Positions 1-6,787 are shown, counted from the first letter of the stretch. The stretch is DNA of 13,853 bases from an uncultured Clostridia bacterium (GCA_949289625.1 CASEPH010000174.1:1-13853), one strand, 5' to 3'. The notes: generated from the sequence alone by a model not told the origin. Program-made: numbers and translations.

Positions 1-88
1 CGCAGTTGGTCAGGCAGCGGTATGTCGAAACACAGCCGTGAGCGGCATTGCGCAAGAAGTATTGATTCTGACAAAGGAGTTCAAAAAA

Positions 89-1225
89 ATGCATTTTACT
101 GTATTGACGTCCATAGCATTGGCAGAGAGCGCTGGAGAAGCAAGTAAACTTCCTACATCTTTACCGCTAACTGACCTCGTTTCAGCGATTCGGCGTGCCA
201 GATTTGGGGATAATGCGATACTGGACACCCTGGACAGTACCATTGTCAAGGAGCAGGTACAGTTTGAGAGAATCGTAGAAGGCATAGTGCTGGATCGGAT
301 GTATCCCTATTGGAAGAACATTGAAGATACAGCCTACATGGAATTTGTTGACTGCACGGAGAAGTGTAAAGAGGAGTATGAGAACTATGGCGTGGTTATG
401 GTTCGGTTACTGAATGGCCAGTGGGTGCCCGAATATGACTTCAGATTTTCCGATTCTTATGAAGTTTATGGTGGGAAAGTTTATCAGCGAGCTTTTGGCC
501 CATTGCGCCATCGCAAGCGAACAAGGAAGGCAAAGCGGATGAGAGCGGAAAACATCCCGTTTCGGAAGCAGTATTCTGATTACAGGGAATATGCTGAAAA
601 ATATTGCTGCTTTGTGAAGGAAGATGGCTCCGATGCCTATGGCTTCTATATTAACTCCAATGCCGAATTTGACTGGTTTCAGATTGGTGGTCGCTGGCCG
701 AACAGATTCCTTGTCAAGGCAGACTGCCGTGACGTTTTTTCCGGCGATTTGAGCTATTTTCTAAAAAATGAACCGGCCGAGGCGGCACCAGATGGATACT
801 GTTGGGTCACAGGAGCTCGAAAAAGGGATATCGCATGGGATGTTATGAAGGAACTGTTCATTCAGAGAGAGCATGAAACTTTTCTGAAATGTGAGAAGTG
901 GTACCAGTCTGGTGAGCTCCCCGCAGATCGACATGATTTGTCGATTACGGAAAAAGGCATTACCTCCTGTGGGACATTGATCTACAACAAGGGCCAATCA
1001 CTGGAAGACCATTTGCGATGCAAGGCCCTATCTGAGGAGTATCAATATCCATTATGCACATATGCCGTTCTGCGTGATGACAGATGGAGCGACCTCTATG
1101 AGATGGAATGTGGTGGTGAGGACAATAGGAATGAAAATAATCAAACATGGGATCAAGTGGTGGAAAAATATATCGCATCGCTGCCTGAAGATGCCATGCT
1201 GATTTCCTTGGACTGCCATATTTGA
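89..1225 (+). CDS. Hypothetical mobile-element protein with GGRW motif (378 aa)
   Basis: I do not know the function. I chose the ATG at 89 because AAAGGAG (73-79) lies 9 bases upstream; the open frame extends back to a GTG at 38 without a matching SD. Visible features are a helical N-terminal half, a very basic stretch at residues 138-152 (many Arg/Lys), a central segment containing F-D-W-F-Q-I-G-G-R-W at about residues 194-203, and a C-terminus ending D-C-H-I. From memory, the G-G-R-W segment and the DCHI end recur in uncharacterised phage and conjugative-element proteins of Gram-positive bacteria; this was not checked by search. There is no signal peptide or membrane helix. It is followed at once by a terminator, so it is the last gene of its transcript, which begins outside the window. 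The basic patch would allow nucleic-acid contact, but that is a guess. Confidence 0.75.
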   Translation: MHFTVLTSIALAESAGEASKLPTSLPLTDLVSAIRRARFGDNAILDTLDSTIVKEQVQFERIVEGIVLDRMYPYWKNIEDTAYMEFVDCTEKCKEEYENYGVVMVRLLNGQWVPEYDFRFSDSYEVYGGKVYQRAFGPLRHRKRTRKAKRMRAENIPFRKQYSDYREYAEKYCCFVKEDGSDAYGFYINSNAEFDWFQIGGRWPNRFLVKADCRDVFSGDLSYFLKNEPAEAAPDGYCWVTGARKRDIAWDVMKELFIQREHETFLKCEKWYQSGELPADRHDLSITEKGITSCGTLIYNKGQSLEDHLRCKALSEEYQYPLCTYAVLRDDRWSDLYEMECGGEDNRNENNQTWDQVVEKYIASLPEDAMLISLDCHI

Positions 1226-1242
1226 GATGCCATAAAAACTGG

Positions 1243-1280
1243 GGGCTGGGAGCGCAAGATGCGTCCCAGCCCTTATTCTT
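1243..1280 (+). terminator. Intrinsic terminator after the GGRW-motif gene
   Basis: The arms GGGCTGGGA (1243-1251) and TCCCAGCCC (1264-1272) pair perfectly, with a further three pairs inside (1253-1255 with 1261-1263) and a small loop. A T-rich tail follows. It separates the first gene from the degraded methylase-like gene. Confidence 0.85.
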
Positions 1281-1294
1281 TCAATTTGGTGCTT

Positions 1295-2085
1295 ATGAAA
1301 CACAACAAGGGTTTCACCGAGCTGATTTTGAAAATAGCTGAAGTTACACGTGGGCGAATTAGCAGGAGGGAGGTGTTCCGTGATTTCGTCGCATACTGTG
1401 CACTTCGAATCAGCATCTGACCGACCCTGTCCATACGTAGCGGATTGAACATTTGGACAAACTGATCGAGCGATATGTCACTTCAGAGAGGGAAGCATTC
1501 GAGCAAGCGTTTCATCACTTTATCCGCGCAGTCTTGCGGAATATTGAGTGCTGCACCTTTGAAGATCTACTGAGTGCGCCATTTTTTGAATGCAGTGCGG
1601 CGAATCGCTCGCTCAAGCAAGATTTCACGCCGCCCGATATTGCAAAGTTGTTGGCCCTGCTGATCTATGGAGATCCGCCTGCGCTTCCGCAGGAAGGCTA
1701 TTATACGCTGAATGATCCGACTTGTGGTAGTGGGAGCCTGCTGCTTGCTTCAGTGGATTGTTTGGCCAGAAGAGGGGTCAATCCGAGCGAACAACTTGTC
1801 ATCCAGGCTTCCGATTTGGACATCACCTGCGTGCAGATGACCTACATCCAACTTTCGCTTTATGGGGTTCCTGCGGTCGTAATTCGTGGCGATGTGCTGA
1901 CGCTCAAGGAATATGACCGCTGGTACACACCGGCCTACCTCCTTGGGAAATGGATCTGGCGAGCACCGCAGCCCTTTGGCGCCAGAAAGAATGAAAGCGA
2001 TGAACGCCTCAAAATGTTGGAGGAACCAATGTATGCTGCATTCCGGTTGGCAGAGCAATTTATGAGGGGAGGAGAAGAACGCTGA
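1295..2085 (+). pseudogene. Degraded N6-DNA-methylase-like gene (frameshift plus stop)
   Basis: Two frames together match the layout of the short N-6 DNA methylase-like proteins of Clostridia mobile elements. The first frame starts at ATG 1295 and carries the family's V-F-R-D-F-V segment, then hits TGA at 1418-1420. The matching continuation lies in the -1 frame (T-D-P-V-H-T, TAG at 1438-1440, then R-I-E-H-L-D). So one lost base near 1417-1419 and one nonsense codon are needed to explain it. The long 3' part (open from TTG 1453) has D-F-T-P-P (target-recognition entry), SAM motif I D-P-T-C-G-S-G at residues 88-94 of that part, and D-L-D-I-T-C-V-Q-M-T at 121-130. No N-P-P-[FY] catalytic motif IV is present, so even the intact ancestor may have lacked methyl transfer. 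No SD precedes 1295, and TTG 1453 has none either. The end overlaps the next gene by one base (TGATG). Confidence 0.75.
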
Positions 2086-2324
2086 TGAAACAGCGTGATT
2101 TCGTGAGCGTCCAATATCATAAAAAAGAGTACCCGACAGGAACACGTGTACTGTTGGTTCACATGAACGAGGATCCGCGGCCGGTTCCGGACAACACCAA
2201 GGGAACTGTGAGATGGGTGGATGATATCGGCCAAATCCATTGTATCTTCGATAATGGAACCAGCCACACTCTGATCCCCGGCGTGGACGTTTTCCGTAAG
2301 CTAAAAGAGGGGAGGGGAGAGTGA
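2085..2324 (+). CDS. DUF4314 domain protein (79 aa)
   Basis: A small protein that is essentially one DUF4314 domain: Y-P-T-G-T-R-V at residues 17-22 opens it, followed by G-T-V-R-W-V-D-D-I-G-Q-I-H at 40-52, then F-D-N-G-T-S and L-I-P-G-V-D near the end. This fold is a small beta-barrel of unknown role, common in conjugative elements and phages of Gram-positive bacteria. The ATG overlaps the stop of the preceding degraded gene by one base and has a GGAGGAG SD about 10 bases upstream, inside that gene. The following gene starts one base after its stop, so 2085-3729 is translationally coupled. The assignment rests on recognising the motif string, not on a search. Confidence 0.85.
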   Translation: MKQRDFVSVQYHKKEYPTGTRVLLVHMNEDPRPVPDNTKGTVRWVDDIGQIHCIFDNGTSHTLIPGVDVFRKLKEGRGE

Positions 2325-2325
2325 C

Positions 2326-3729
2326 ATGAAAAACCCGGTGTTAATCCGTGAAGTACGCGGCGTGATGACGAGATTTGAGCCTCTTACGGAGGACATCGTT
2401 GCCTCATGCGCACAAGATGGCCTGACCTACGAGGAGCTATCCGCTGTGCTTTGCTCCTATGGCCTGCATATTGAGAAGGTCGTACATGATCCCACGAGAA
2501 AGTATTTTAACACCTTCTATGCCGACTATGAGCTGGGCCTATATACGGAAATCATTCTTCAAAGGGACTACATACACGGATCCGGTAAAGCACAGTTCCG
2601 CAAACTTGCCCGTCAAGGAGGGGTTTGTCGATCGTTGGCTGAACAGGATTGGAGCAGGTTCTACCGAAAGAATGTTCCGCTGGCCATGCTGATCTATGAC
2701 TTCCAACTGCGGTATAAGTCCATCCCTCCAGAAACTGTTTTTTCAGTCTGGCACAGTATCTATAAGCGGATTGACTATGCAAATGGAATGTGGTCTCTGC
2801 CAGTACTGCGAGATGTGTTCCGGTATGCGCCGGCGCCGCGCCTTCCTGCGCTGGAGCCAGACGGCCTTGTAACGATCTACCGTGGCATGGGGGAGCTGTC
2901 TCTGCCACCGGAGCAGGCCATCTCCTGGACCACTCATCCTGGCAACGCGCTGTGGTTTGCTGTCCACTCCGGACGGGGCACCAAAATTGCCGTGGCCCGG
3001 GTGAGGCCGGAGCAGATCGTAGCGCACTACCCCTCCTATGCGGATGAGAATGAAGTGATTGTTTGGCCAGGATCCATAACAGAGTGTCGTTATGAGGATA
3101 TGATCCCGGCAGTAGAAGAAACGGTGCCAAGGCTGATGGCGCCGGCGCTGCAGTCCTATCTGGAATATGGAAGGCAGGCGCGCTCCCTTGGTTACGAACA
3201 GGAGTCGCTGTTTGAAGTTCATGGGCTGCTGCATATCTTGAGAGTTCTCTTCCTATCTCTCATCTATATCTACAATTCCGGTGACACACTGACTGAGTCG
3301 GACCGTCAGATCCTGATTTACTTCAGCTTGCTTCATGATTTGGGCCGGGTGAGTGAGGATATGGACGATGTCCATGGAGAGCGGTCCGTTGAACAGATCC
3401 GCAAGCGCGGTATCCGGCTGCGCGGGATTCGGCTGAGTCGGAAGGAGTATCGGATTGCCGAGCTAATCATTGCCCAGCACTGCCGTGATGACGACGCAGG
3501 CATTGCGGCAATCATGGCTGAGCCAGGACTGTCCAGGAAAGAAAAGGAGCACACCATCCATCTCTATTGCATCTGTAAGGACATGGATGGTCTGGACCGG
3601 GTGCGGTTCAATGGGCTCGACTATCGCTTTCTGCGCACACAATATGCGCGGCGGCTCCCTTTGGTAGCCGGCTGCCTTCTGGAGGAAGATCTCCTGACGC
3701 CGCTGGATATAGACAATTCAGGGGTATGA
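2326..3729 (+). CDS. Fusion of an ADP-ribosyltransferase-like segment and an HD phosphohydrolase-like domain (467 aa)
   Basis: Residues 1-175 are of unknown type. Residues 180-255 look like an arginine-type ADP-ribosyltransferase core: I-Y-R-G (R186), then S-W-T-T (S200-T203) followed by W-F-A, then E-N-E-V-I-V (E241, E243). This is the order of the R-S-E triad seen in R-S-ExE enzymes that transfer ADP-ribose from NAD+. Residues 295-440 form an HD-type metal phosphohydrolase: V-H-G-L-L-H (H299, H303), L-L-H-D-L-G-R (H337, D338), V-H-G-E (H350), A-Q-H-C (H385) and K-D-M-D-G-L-D-R (D419-D424), then an F-L-R-T helix. All metal ligands expected for an active HD site are present. There is no signal peptide or transmembrane segment. 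ATG 2326 follows a GGAGGGGAGA SD (2311-2320), one base after DUF4314. A strong terminator follows. The HD call is firm; the ART call rests on motif order and is moderate. Target and pathway are unknown. Confidence 0.8.
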   Translation: MKNPVLIREVRGVMTRFEPLTEDIVASCAQDGLTYEELSAVLCSYGLHIEKVVHDPTRKYFNTFYADYELGLYTEIILQRDYIHGSGKAQFRKLARQGGVCRSLAEQDWSRFYRKNVPLAMLIYDFQLRYKSIPPETVFSVWHSIYKRIDYANGMWSLPVLRDVFRYAPAPRLPALEPDGLVTIYRGMGELSLPPEQAISWTTHPGNALWFAVHSGRGTKIAVARVRPEQIVAHYPSYADENEVIVWPGSITECRYEDMIPAVEETVPRLMAPALQSYLEYGRQARSLGYEQESLFEVHGLLHILRVLFLSLIYIYNSGDTLTESDRQILIYFSLLHDLGRVSEDMDDVHGERSVEQIRKRGIRLRGIRLSRKEYRIAELIIAQHCRDDDAGIAAIMAEPGLSRKEKEHTIHLYCICKDMDGLDRVRFNGLDYRFLRTQYARRLPLVAGCLLEEDLLTPLDIDNSGV

Positions 3730-3730
3730 A

Positions 3731-3769
3731 AAAACGGGGTAGAGATCATTATGATCTCTACCCCGTTTT
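3731..3769 (+). terminator. Long perfect intrinsic terminator
   Basis: Arms 3731-3749 and 3751-3769 are perfect 19-base complements, beginning AAAACGGGG and ending CCCCGTTTT. It sits directly after the stop of the ART-HD gene. Because it has A and T tracts on both sides it could work in both directions. Confidence 0.9.
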
Positions 3770-3818
3770 AGTCCGGATAGTCTGCATTCTGCAAATGTCA
3801 ACCTCAAAGAGAGAGCTG

Positions 3819-3847
3819 TTGACAAAATAATGGAGTTGCACTATTAT
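3819..3847 (+). promoter_or_regulatory. Sigma-A type promoter of the 100-aa gene
   Basis: TTGACA (3819-3824) and TATTAT (3842-3847) are separated by exactly 17 bases: a near-consensus housekeeping promoter. The start would lie near 3854, giving a leader of about 84 bases. The region 3770-3937 is distinctly A+T-rich and holds nothing else that I can name. Confidence 0.75.
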
Positions 3848-3937
3848 TAAAAATTATATGTGTACCTGCTTGTTTGGCGGGTGCATTGCCCTTCTTTTCG
3901 GCCATTGTGATTAAAACATTTGTGAGGAGAAATACGA

Positions 3938-4240
3938 ATGCATTTTTTGGAAGTGAATGTTCAAGAATTCAGTTGTCTCCATTTCGCATTGCCGGTCCAT
4001 TTCATAGGCTTAGACGGTGATCAGATCCTTCAGATAGTTGTTGAGTATGGAGACCCTGTGAACGGGAAATTGGAATTTAATGTCTGGTGTAGTTTTCTAG
4101 GAAGTGGTATTAGGGCCTTTTTGATGTCGGCGAATGTTGCTGAGACGAACTCGCAAATTGACACAATCATGGAGTATCTGCAAAATTCTTATGAGTTCGC
4201 TGAGATGGCACAAAAGTTTGTAGCACATTTTTCAAAATAA
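3938..4240 (+). CDS. Hypothetical 100-aa protein, single-gene unit
   Basis: I do not recognise the family. The ATG at 3938 has a GAGGAG SD (3924-3929) eight bases away. The product is acidic and soluble-looking: alternating beta-like hydrophobic stretches in residues 1-70, then a helical tail (about 72-98). There are no metal motifs, no signal peptide and no membrane helix. The gene has its own near-consensus promoter and its own terminator, and lies between two unrelated units, so it is a self-contained cargo gene. Its size and fold rhythm would fit an immunity-type or small accessory protein, but nothing in the sequence proves that. Confidence 0.7.
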   Translation: MHFLEVNVQEFSCLHFALPVHFIGLDGDQILQIVVEYGDPVNGKLEFNVWCSFLGSGIRAFLMSANVAETNSQIDTIMEYLQNSYEFAEMAQKFVAHFSK

Positions 4241-4246
4241 TTGGCG

Positions 4247-4280
4247 AAGCCTGCTGCACAAAAGTGCAGCAGGCTTTCAA
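4247..4280 (+). terminator. Intrinsic terminator after the 100-aa gene
   Basis: Arms 4247-4259 (AAGCCTGCTGCAC) and 4264-4276 are perfect complements around an AAAA loop, followed by a weak T-rich tail. It begins seven bases after the stop codon. Confidence 0.85.
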
Positions 4281-4499
4281 TTTGCTGGAATCGATAAGTT
4301 TTGCCAAGATTTCTCTATAGGCTGTATCGATTTCACGTAAAAGCTCTGCTCGATTGATCCGGCCAGCCAGGGATCTGGCTCCGTTGTGGTTTGTGATTTA
4401 AGTCGGGTCGCCGGAAATTATACATTGTACCATATGCTGACAAGAAGGGAAGGGGCACATACGAAATTGAGTGTCTTTTGCAGCTGTTTCTGGGCGGTT
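4281..4499 (-). other. Gap with a possible gene remnant on the - strand
   Basis: No convincing gene. On the - strand, roughly 4390 down to 4275, one frame reads like the helical end of a protein (R-I-N-R-A-E-L-L-R-E-I-D-T-A-Y-R-E-I-L) and runs without a start codon or SD into the back of the 100-aa gene's terminator. It may be a leftover of a deleted gene. A TATAAT at about 4418-4423 on the - strand has no well-spaced -35. No clear terminator follows the SLOG-type gene that ends at 4500. Confidence 0.25.
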
Positions 4500-4970
4500 C
4501 TATTCTTTGACCTCGTCCGCAATGTTCTGAACGTGGATCAGCCCTTTTTTTTCACGCCGGAGTGCGTACTCCACTAATTCTCTGGAATTACTGGCAGCAT
4601 GACAGGTATAGGCGATTAAGTATCCGCTGTGCTCCACCATGTAGCGGTTTGCCCGCACAATGGCATATCTTTTGGGTACATGCTCCATGCCCGGAGGATA
4701 GAAAGTGCTGTCGTATCCTTTCGGAACAGAAATGGGGCAATCGAAAGGGTGGTAGGGAAGCAACATGGTCAGCGTTACCTCCGGGTAGCGCTGTTTTGCT
4801 TCTTTTACCACTCTGGCAGCAAGACTATCGAACCTTCCGTAATGACCTACCACAAAATCAGTTACGCCACAGTCGTTGATCAACCGCTCCACTGCCTGCA
4901 TTAGGGCGGGAAGAACGCACTCTCCGGCATCACGGTGACCAATGAAAAAGCAAGTTGTTCCATATTCCAT
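4500..4970 (-). CDS. SLOG-superfamily-like nucleotide-binding protein (156 aa)
   Basis: The protein has the Rossmann-like layout of the SLOG group (DprA, YspA and LOG relatives), which bind nucleotides or nucleotide-derived ligands. The first strand ends in F-I-G-H-R-D (residues 9-14). A glycine-rich turn F-V-V-G-H-Y-G-R-F-D (39-48) is followed by a helix with A-A-R-V-V-K-E-A. T-L-T-M-L-L-P-Y-H (66-74) forms the next strand, and R-A-N-R-Y-M-V-E-H-S (106-115) plus S-R-E-L-V-E-Y-A (129-136) close the fold. Catalytic activity is not obvious: the LOG-type PGGxGTxxE motif is absent. Whether it binds a signalling nucleotide is inference. ATG 4970 has only a weak SD (GGATGG). A good promoter lies upstream and diverges from the XRE gene, suggesting shared control. 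Confidence 0.8.
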   Translation of the reverse strand: MEYGTTCFFIGHRDAGECVLPALMQAVERLINDCGVTDFVVGHYGRFDSLAARVVKEAKQRYPEVTLTMLLPYHPFDCPISVPKGYDSTFYPPGMEHVPKRYAIVRANRYMVEHSGYLIAYTCHAASNSRELVEYALRREKKGLIHVQNIADEVKE

Positions 4971-5004
4971 GTCTATCCATCCAAATTCAATAGGCGTTTC
5001 TAAT

Positions 5005-5033
5005 ATAATATCTATTTAATTCATATATGGCAA
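5005..5033 (-). promoter_or_regulatory. Promoter of the SLOG-type gene
   Basis: On the - strand TTGCCA (5033-5028) and TATTAT (5010-5005) are 17 bases apart. The start would be near 4998, giving a leader of about 28 bases. The -35 boxes of this promoter and of the XRE promoter lie about 20 bases apart, back to back. Confidence 0.65.
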
Positions 5034-5051
5034 GAATAATGAATGAATGAT

Positions 5052-5079
5052 TTGGACATAATAGCTGCCTCCATATAGT
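5052..5079 (+). promoter_or_regulatory. Promoter of the XRE regulator
   Basis: TTGGAC (5052-5057) and TATAGT (5074-5079) are 16 bases apart; each differs from consensus by one base. The left arm of the inverted repeat (5065-5074) fills the spacer and touches the -10 box, so a bound regulator would block polymerase. Confidence 0.5.
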
Positions 5080-5107
5080 AGAATCATACCAAAAGAGATG
5101 GAGGCAG
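5065..5107. repeat. 10-bp inverted repeat, candidate XRE operator
   Basis: CTGCCTCCAT (5065-5074) and ATGGAGGCAG (5098-5107) are perfect reverse complements, 33 bases centre to centre, about three helical turns. The left arm overlaps the -10 region; the right arm contains the GGAGG SD (5100-5104). This suits a two-site operator with the XRE product repressing its own gene. The left arm lies upstream of the predicted start, so an mRNA hairpin is less likely unless transcription begins earlier. Confidence 0.45.
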
Positions 5108-5109
5108 AC

Positions 5110-5418
5110 ATGGAACAATCTGATTTTATAAGGCGACTTGTAGAACTCCGCATGAGCAAAGGAGTTTCTGCACGCGATATGAGCCTATCCATCGGTCAAA
5201 GCTCCAGTTACATTAACAATATCGAAAACGGAGTCAGTTTTCCATCCATGACTGCCTTCTTCTATATTTGCGATTACCTGGGTATCACTCCAAAGGATTT
5301 CTTTGACACAGAGGATTCCAATCCGGTGAAGTCGCAAGAGCTGCTGGAAGCTGTAAAGGGCCTCAACAACGAGCAGATGGATAGTCTGATTTCTATTGCA
5401 AAAAATCTCAAGCGGTAA
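5110..5418 (+). CDS. Small XRE-family helix-turn-helix regulator (102 aa)
   Basis: Residues 7-65 form a standard HTH_XRE (Cro/C1 type) domain: I-R-R-L-V-E-L-R, then V-S-A-R-D-M-S-L-S-I-G-Q-S as the first helix pair, S-S-Y-I-N-N-I-E-N-G as recognition helix, and F-F-Y-I-C-D-Y-L-G-I-T-P-K-D-F-F closing it. A short helical tail follows with no ligand domain, so it probably works as a dimer. I chose ATG 5110 because GGAGG (5100-5104) is five bases upstream; the ATG at 5098 would overlap that SD. It diverges from the SLOG-type gene and is the obvious candidate to control both. It ends at a bidirectional terminator shared with the convergent DUF4241 gene. Confidence 0.9.
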   Translation: MEQSDFIRRLVELRMSKGVSARDMSLSIGQSSSYINNIENGVSFPSMTAFFYICDYLGITPKDFFDTEDSNPVKSQELLEAVKGLNNEQMDSLISIAKNLKR

Positions 5419-5431
5419 TTGAGAAAAGAAA

Positions 5432-5468
5432 AGCCCTGCGCCTGCTCAAGAATGAGCGGCGCAGGGCT
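5432..5468. terminator. Bidirectional terminator between convergent genes
   Basis: AGCCCTGCGCC (5432-5442) pairs with GGCGCAGGGCT (5458-5468), with an inner GCTCA/TGAGC extension and a short loop. On the - strand it is followed by TTTTCTTTTC, a strong tail for the four-gene operon; on the + strand the tail (ATTAGCTTTT) is weaker. Confidence 0.85.
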
Positions 5469-5503
5469 ATTAGCTTTTAGAGTGAGGCCATCTTAGATAC
5501 TCT

Positions 5504-6097
5504 TCAATGTGTTTGGCCTTCCTTCTCTTGTTTGGAAAGTAACTGTCGCATGATTTTTCGCATTTCAGTAAGTTGGAAGTCAATGATGACGCCCCAAGAG
5601 GCAGCTTTGCTGTCCCAATCAGTATAAACATAGCAGGAGTAGCAGCCATCCCCAAAACCGGAGCTGGCAACTACGCCATAGGGAATGAGGCCAGCATGGT
5701 GCTCGCCATCCAAGGTCTGGTAGCAACAGTAGGTAAACCACCGGCTTCCAAAATCAGTGAGCTCCTGGTCTTCGATTACCTCCTCATCATGGAAGTGGTT
5801 ATAATCGAAGATGCCGGCCTGACCGCTGTCTACACCGACATCGAACGAGGCAGGGCAGGCCTTCAACTTCTGAATTGGCGGGCTGTCCTGATGAAACGCT
5901 GCCAGAAAAGCAATCCGCTCACCAAACTCTCCTGTGTCAGCTATACCGATAGTGGCAGTCCATAGACCGGGTTTAACATTGGGAACCGTTCCCATGCACC
6001 AGGTCCCGAGATCATAGCAGGGATCTGAGATGACCAGTTTATCAGAGGTCACTTCGAATGTCCCCAAGGTGATAATCTTAATCTTTTTTTGTTTCAT
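5504..6097 (-). CDS. DUF4241 family protein (197 aa)
   Basis: I recognise the DUF4241 signature: V-I-S-D-P-C-Y-D (22-29), V-G-V-D-S-G-Q-A-G-I-F-D (87-98) and G-V-V-A-S-S-G-F-G-D-G (141-151) followed by a Y-V-Y-T-D strand. The biochemical role of this family is not established; the conserved Asp/Ser/Gly segments look like a small-molecule or metal pocket. I set the start at ATG 6097: it overlaps the TGA of the upstream gene (ATGA, four bases), indicating translational coupling, and GGAGG lies 13 bases upstream. The frame runs open to 6226, but that part overlaps the previous gene and has no start signal. It is the last gene of the - strand operon. Confidence 0.85.
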   Translation of the reverse strand: MKQKKIKIITLGTFEVTSDKLVISDPCYDLGTWCMGTVPNVKPGLWTATIGIADTGEFGERIAFLAAFHQDSPPIQKLKACPASFDVGVDSGQAGIFDYNHFHDEEVIEDQELTDFGSRWFTYCCYQTLDGEHHAGLIPYGVVASSGFGDGCYSCYVYTDWDSKAASWGVIIDFQLTEMRKIMRQLLSKQEKEGQTH

Positions 6098-6741
6098 TGT
6101 ACTTCGATGTCCTCCATAGTTTTGACATAGCTGTCGTAGTAGACGGTGTCCTCCTCCGTGGAACAATAGACGCCGATATACAGTTGGTGGCCAGGGCTCT
6201 TTTCCGGGTTGTGCTCCACAAAGCAAATGCGCTCCGACAGCCCATCGCCCTTGATCAGGTCGATATTGATACTGGGGTAGTCCGTTTTCCGGTAGACATT
6301 GACTTGAAGTGTGGCGCCGCCCGGCGTGACTAGGTTGGCCACTGGACCGTCTACCTCCGCCGATCTGAATTCAACCTGAGTGAAGCCAAAAACCGCACAG
6401 AGATAAAACTGACCATCCAGCTTCACCACATCTCCGACCGACATACTGCGGCTGGTCTTTGGGTTTGGCCGGTCATCGCGGTTATATAGGGCGAAGAAAT
6501 ATTCCAGAATGCTGGTCCTGCGGGCCGCTGGATCTTCGGGCAGTGCCCCATGGTACTCCAGATTTCCGTGAAAAACCGGCATGTAGTACTGGGAGGGGAC
6601 CGGCTCGGCATAGGGTCGATTGTAGTCGTGCATTTTCATCAGCAGCCCATGTTCACTCAGAACTGCGAGGGGCGCCTGAAACAGCGTAATAGGAATATGA
6701 GCAACATGCTCTTCATTAGAATTGACTTCGGTCTGCAACAT
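6094..6741 (-). CDS. YodL-like domain protein (215 aa)
   Basis: The middle of the protein (about residues 75-122) has the pattern of YodL-like domains found in mobile-element proteins: I-L-E-Y-F-F-A-L-Y-N, R-S-M-S-V-G-D-V-V, then L-D-G-Q-F-Y-L-C-A-V-F-G-F. Residues 140-215 form a second beta-rich region (Y-P-S-I-N-I-D-L, F-V-E-H-N-P, L-Y-I-G-V-Y) typical, from memory, of proteins in the same elements. The function of such domains is unknown. ATG 6741 has a strong AGGAGGTG SD (6753-6746) and lies 46 bases after the previous gene. Its stop overlaps the DUF4241 start. The CDS call is firm; the domain name is moderate. Confidence 0.75.
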   Translation of the reverse strand: MLQTEVNSNEEHVAHIPITLFQAPLAVLSEHGLLMKMHDYNRPYAEPVPSQYYMPVFHGNLEYHGALPEDPAARRTSILEYFFALYNRDDRPNPKTSRSMSVGDVVKLDGQFYLCAVFGFTQVEFRSAEVDGPVANLVTPGGATLQVNVYRKTDYPSINIDLIKGDGLSERICFVEHNPEKSPGHQLYIGVYCSTEEDTVYYDSYVKTMEDIEVQ

Positions 6742-6787
6742 TCTGCACCTCCTGTGTGCTGCGGCTCATGCGGGGCGGCATGAGGAC

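Noticed and set aside
38..88. GTG 38 as start of the first gene
   Set aside because: No SD upstream; ATG 89 has AAAGGAG at good spacing.
1415..1420. Programmed frameshift at ATC-TGA-C, as in release factor 2 genes
   Set aside because: A +1 shift leads to the wrong frame; the matching continuation needs -1, and a TAG follows shortly after, so decay is simpler.
1361..1446. AGGAGGGAGG followed by GTG 1380 as a short gene start
   Set aside because: The purine run encodes S-R-R-E of the methylase-like remnant, and the GTG frame stops after 22 codons.
2552..3234. Two long - strand frames opposite the ART-HD gene
   Set aside because: Antisense to a gene with clear catalytic motifs; Pro/Arg/His/Ser-rich composition without domains; no SD.
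4410..4430. TATAAT on the - strand as a promoter for a small RNA
   Set aside because: TTGTCA lies only 15 bases away and no conserved RNA or gene start follows.
5573..5965. 130-codon + strand frame with a protein-like composition
   Set aside because: It lies fully opposite the DUF4241 gene, whose family motifs and coupling to its neighbour are clear; there is no good start signal for the + strand frame.
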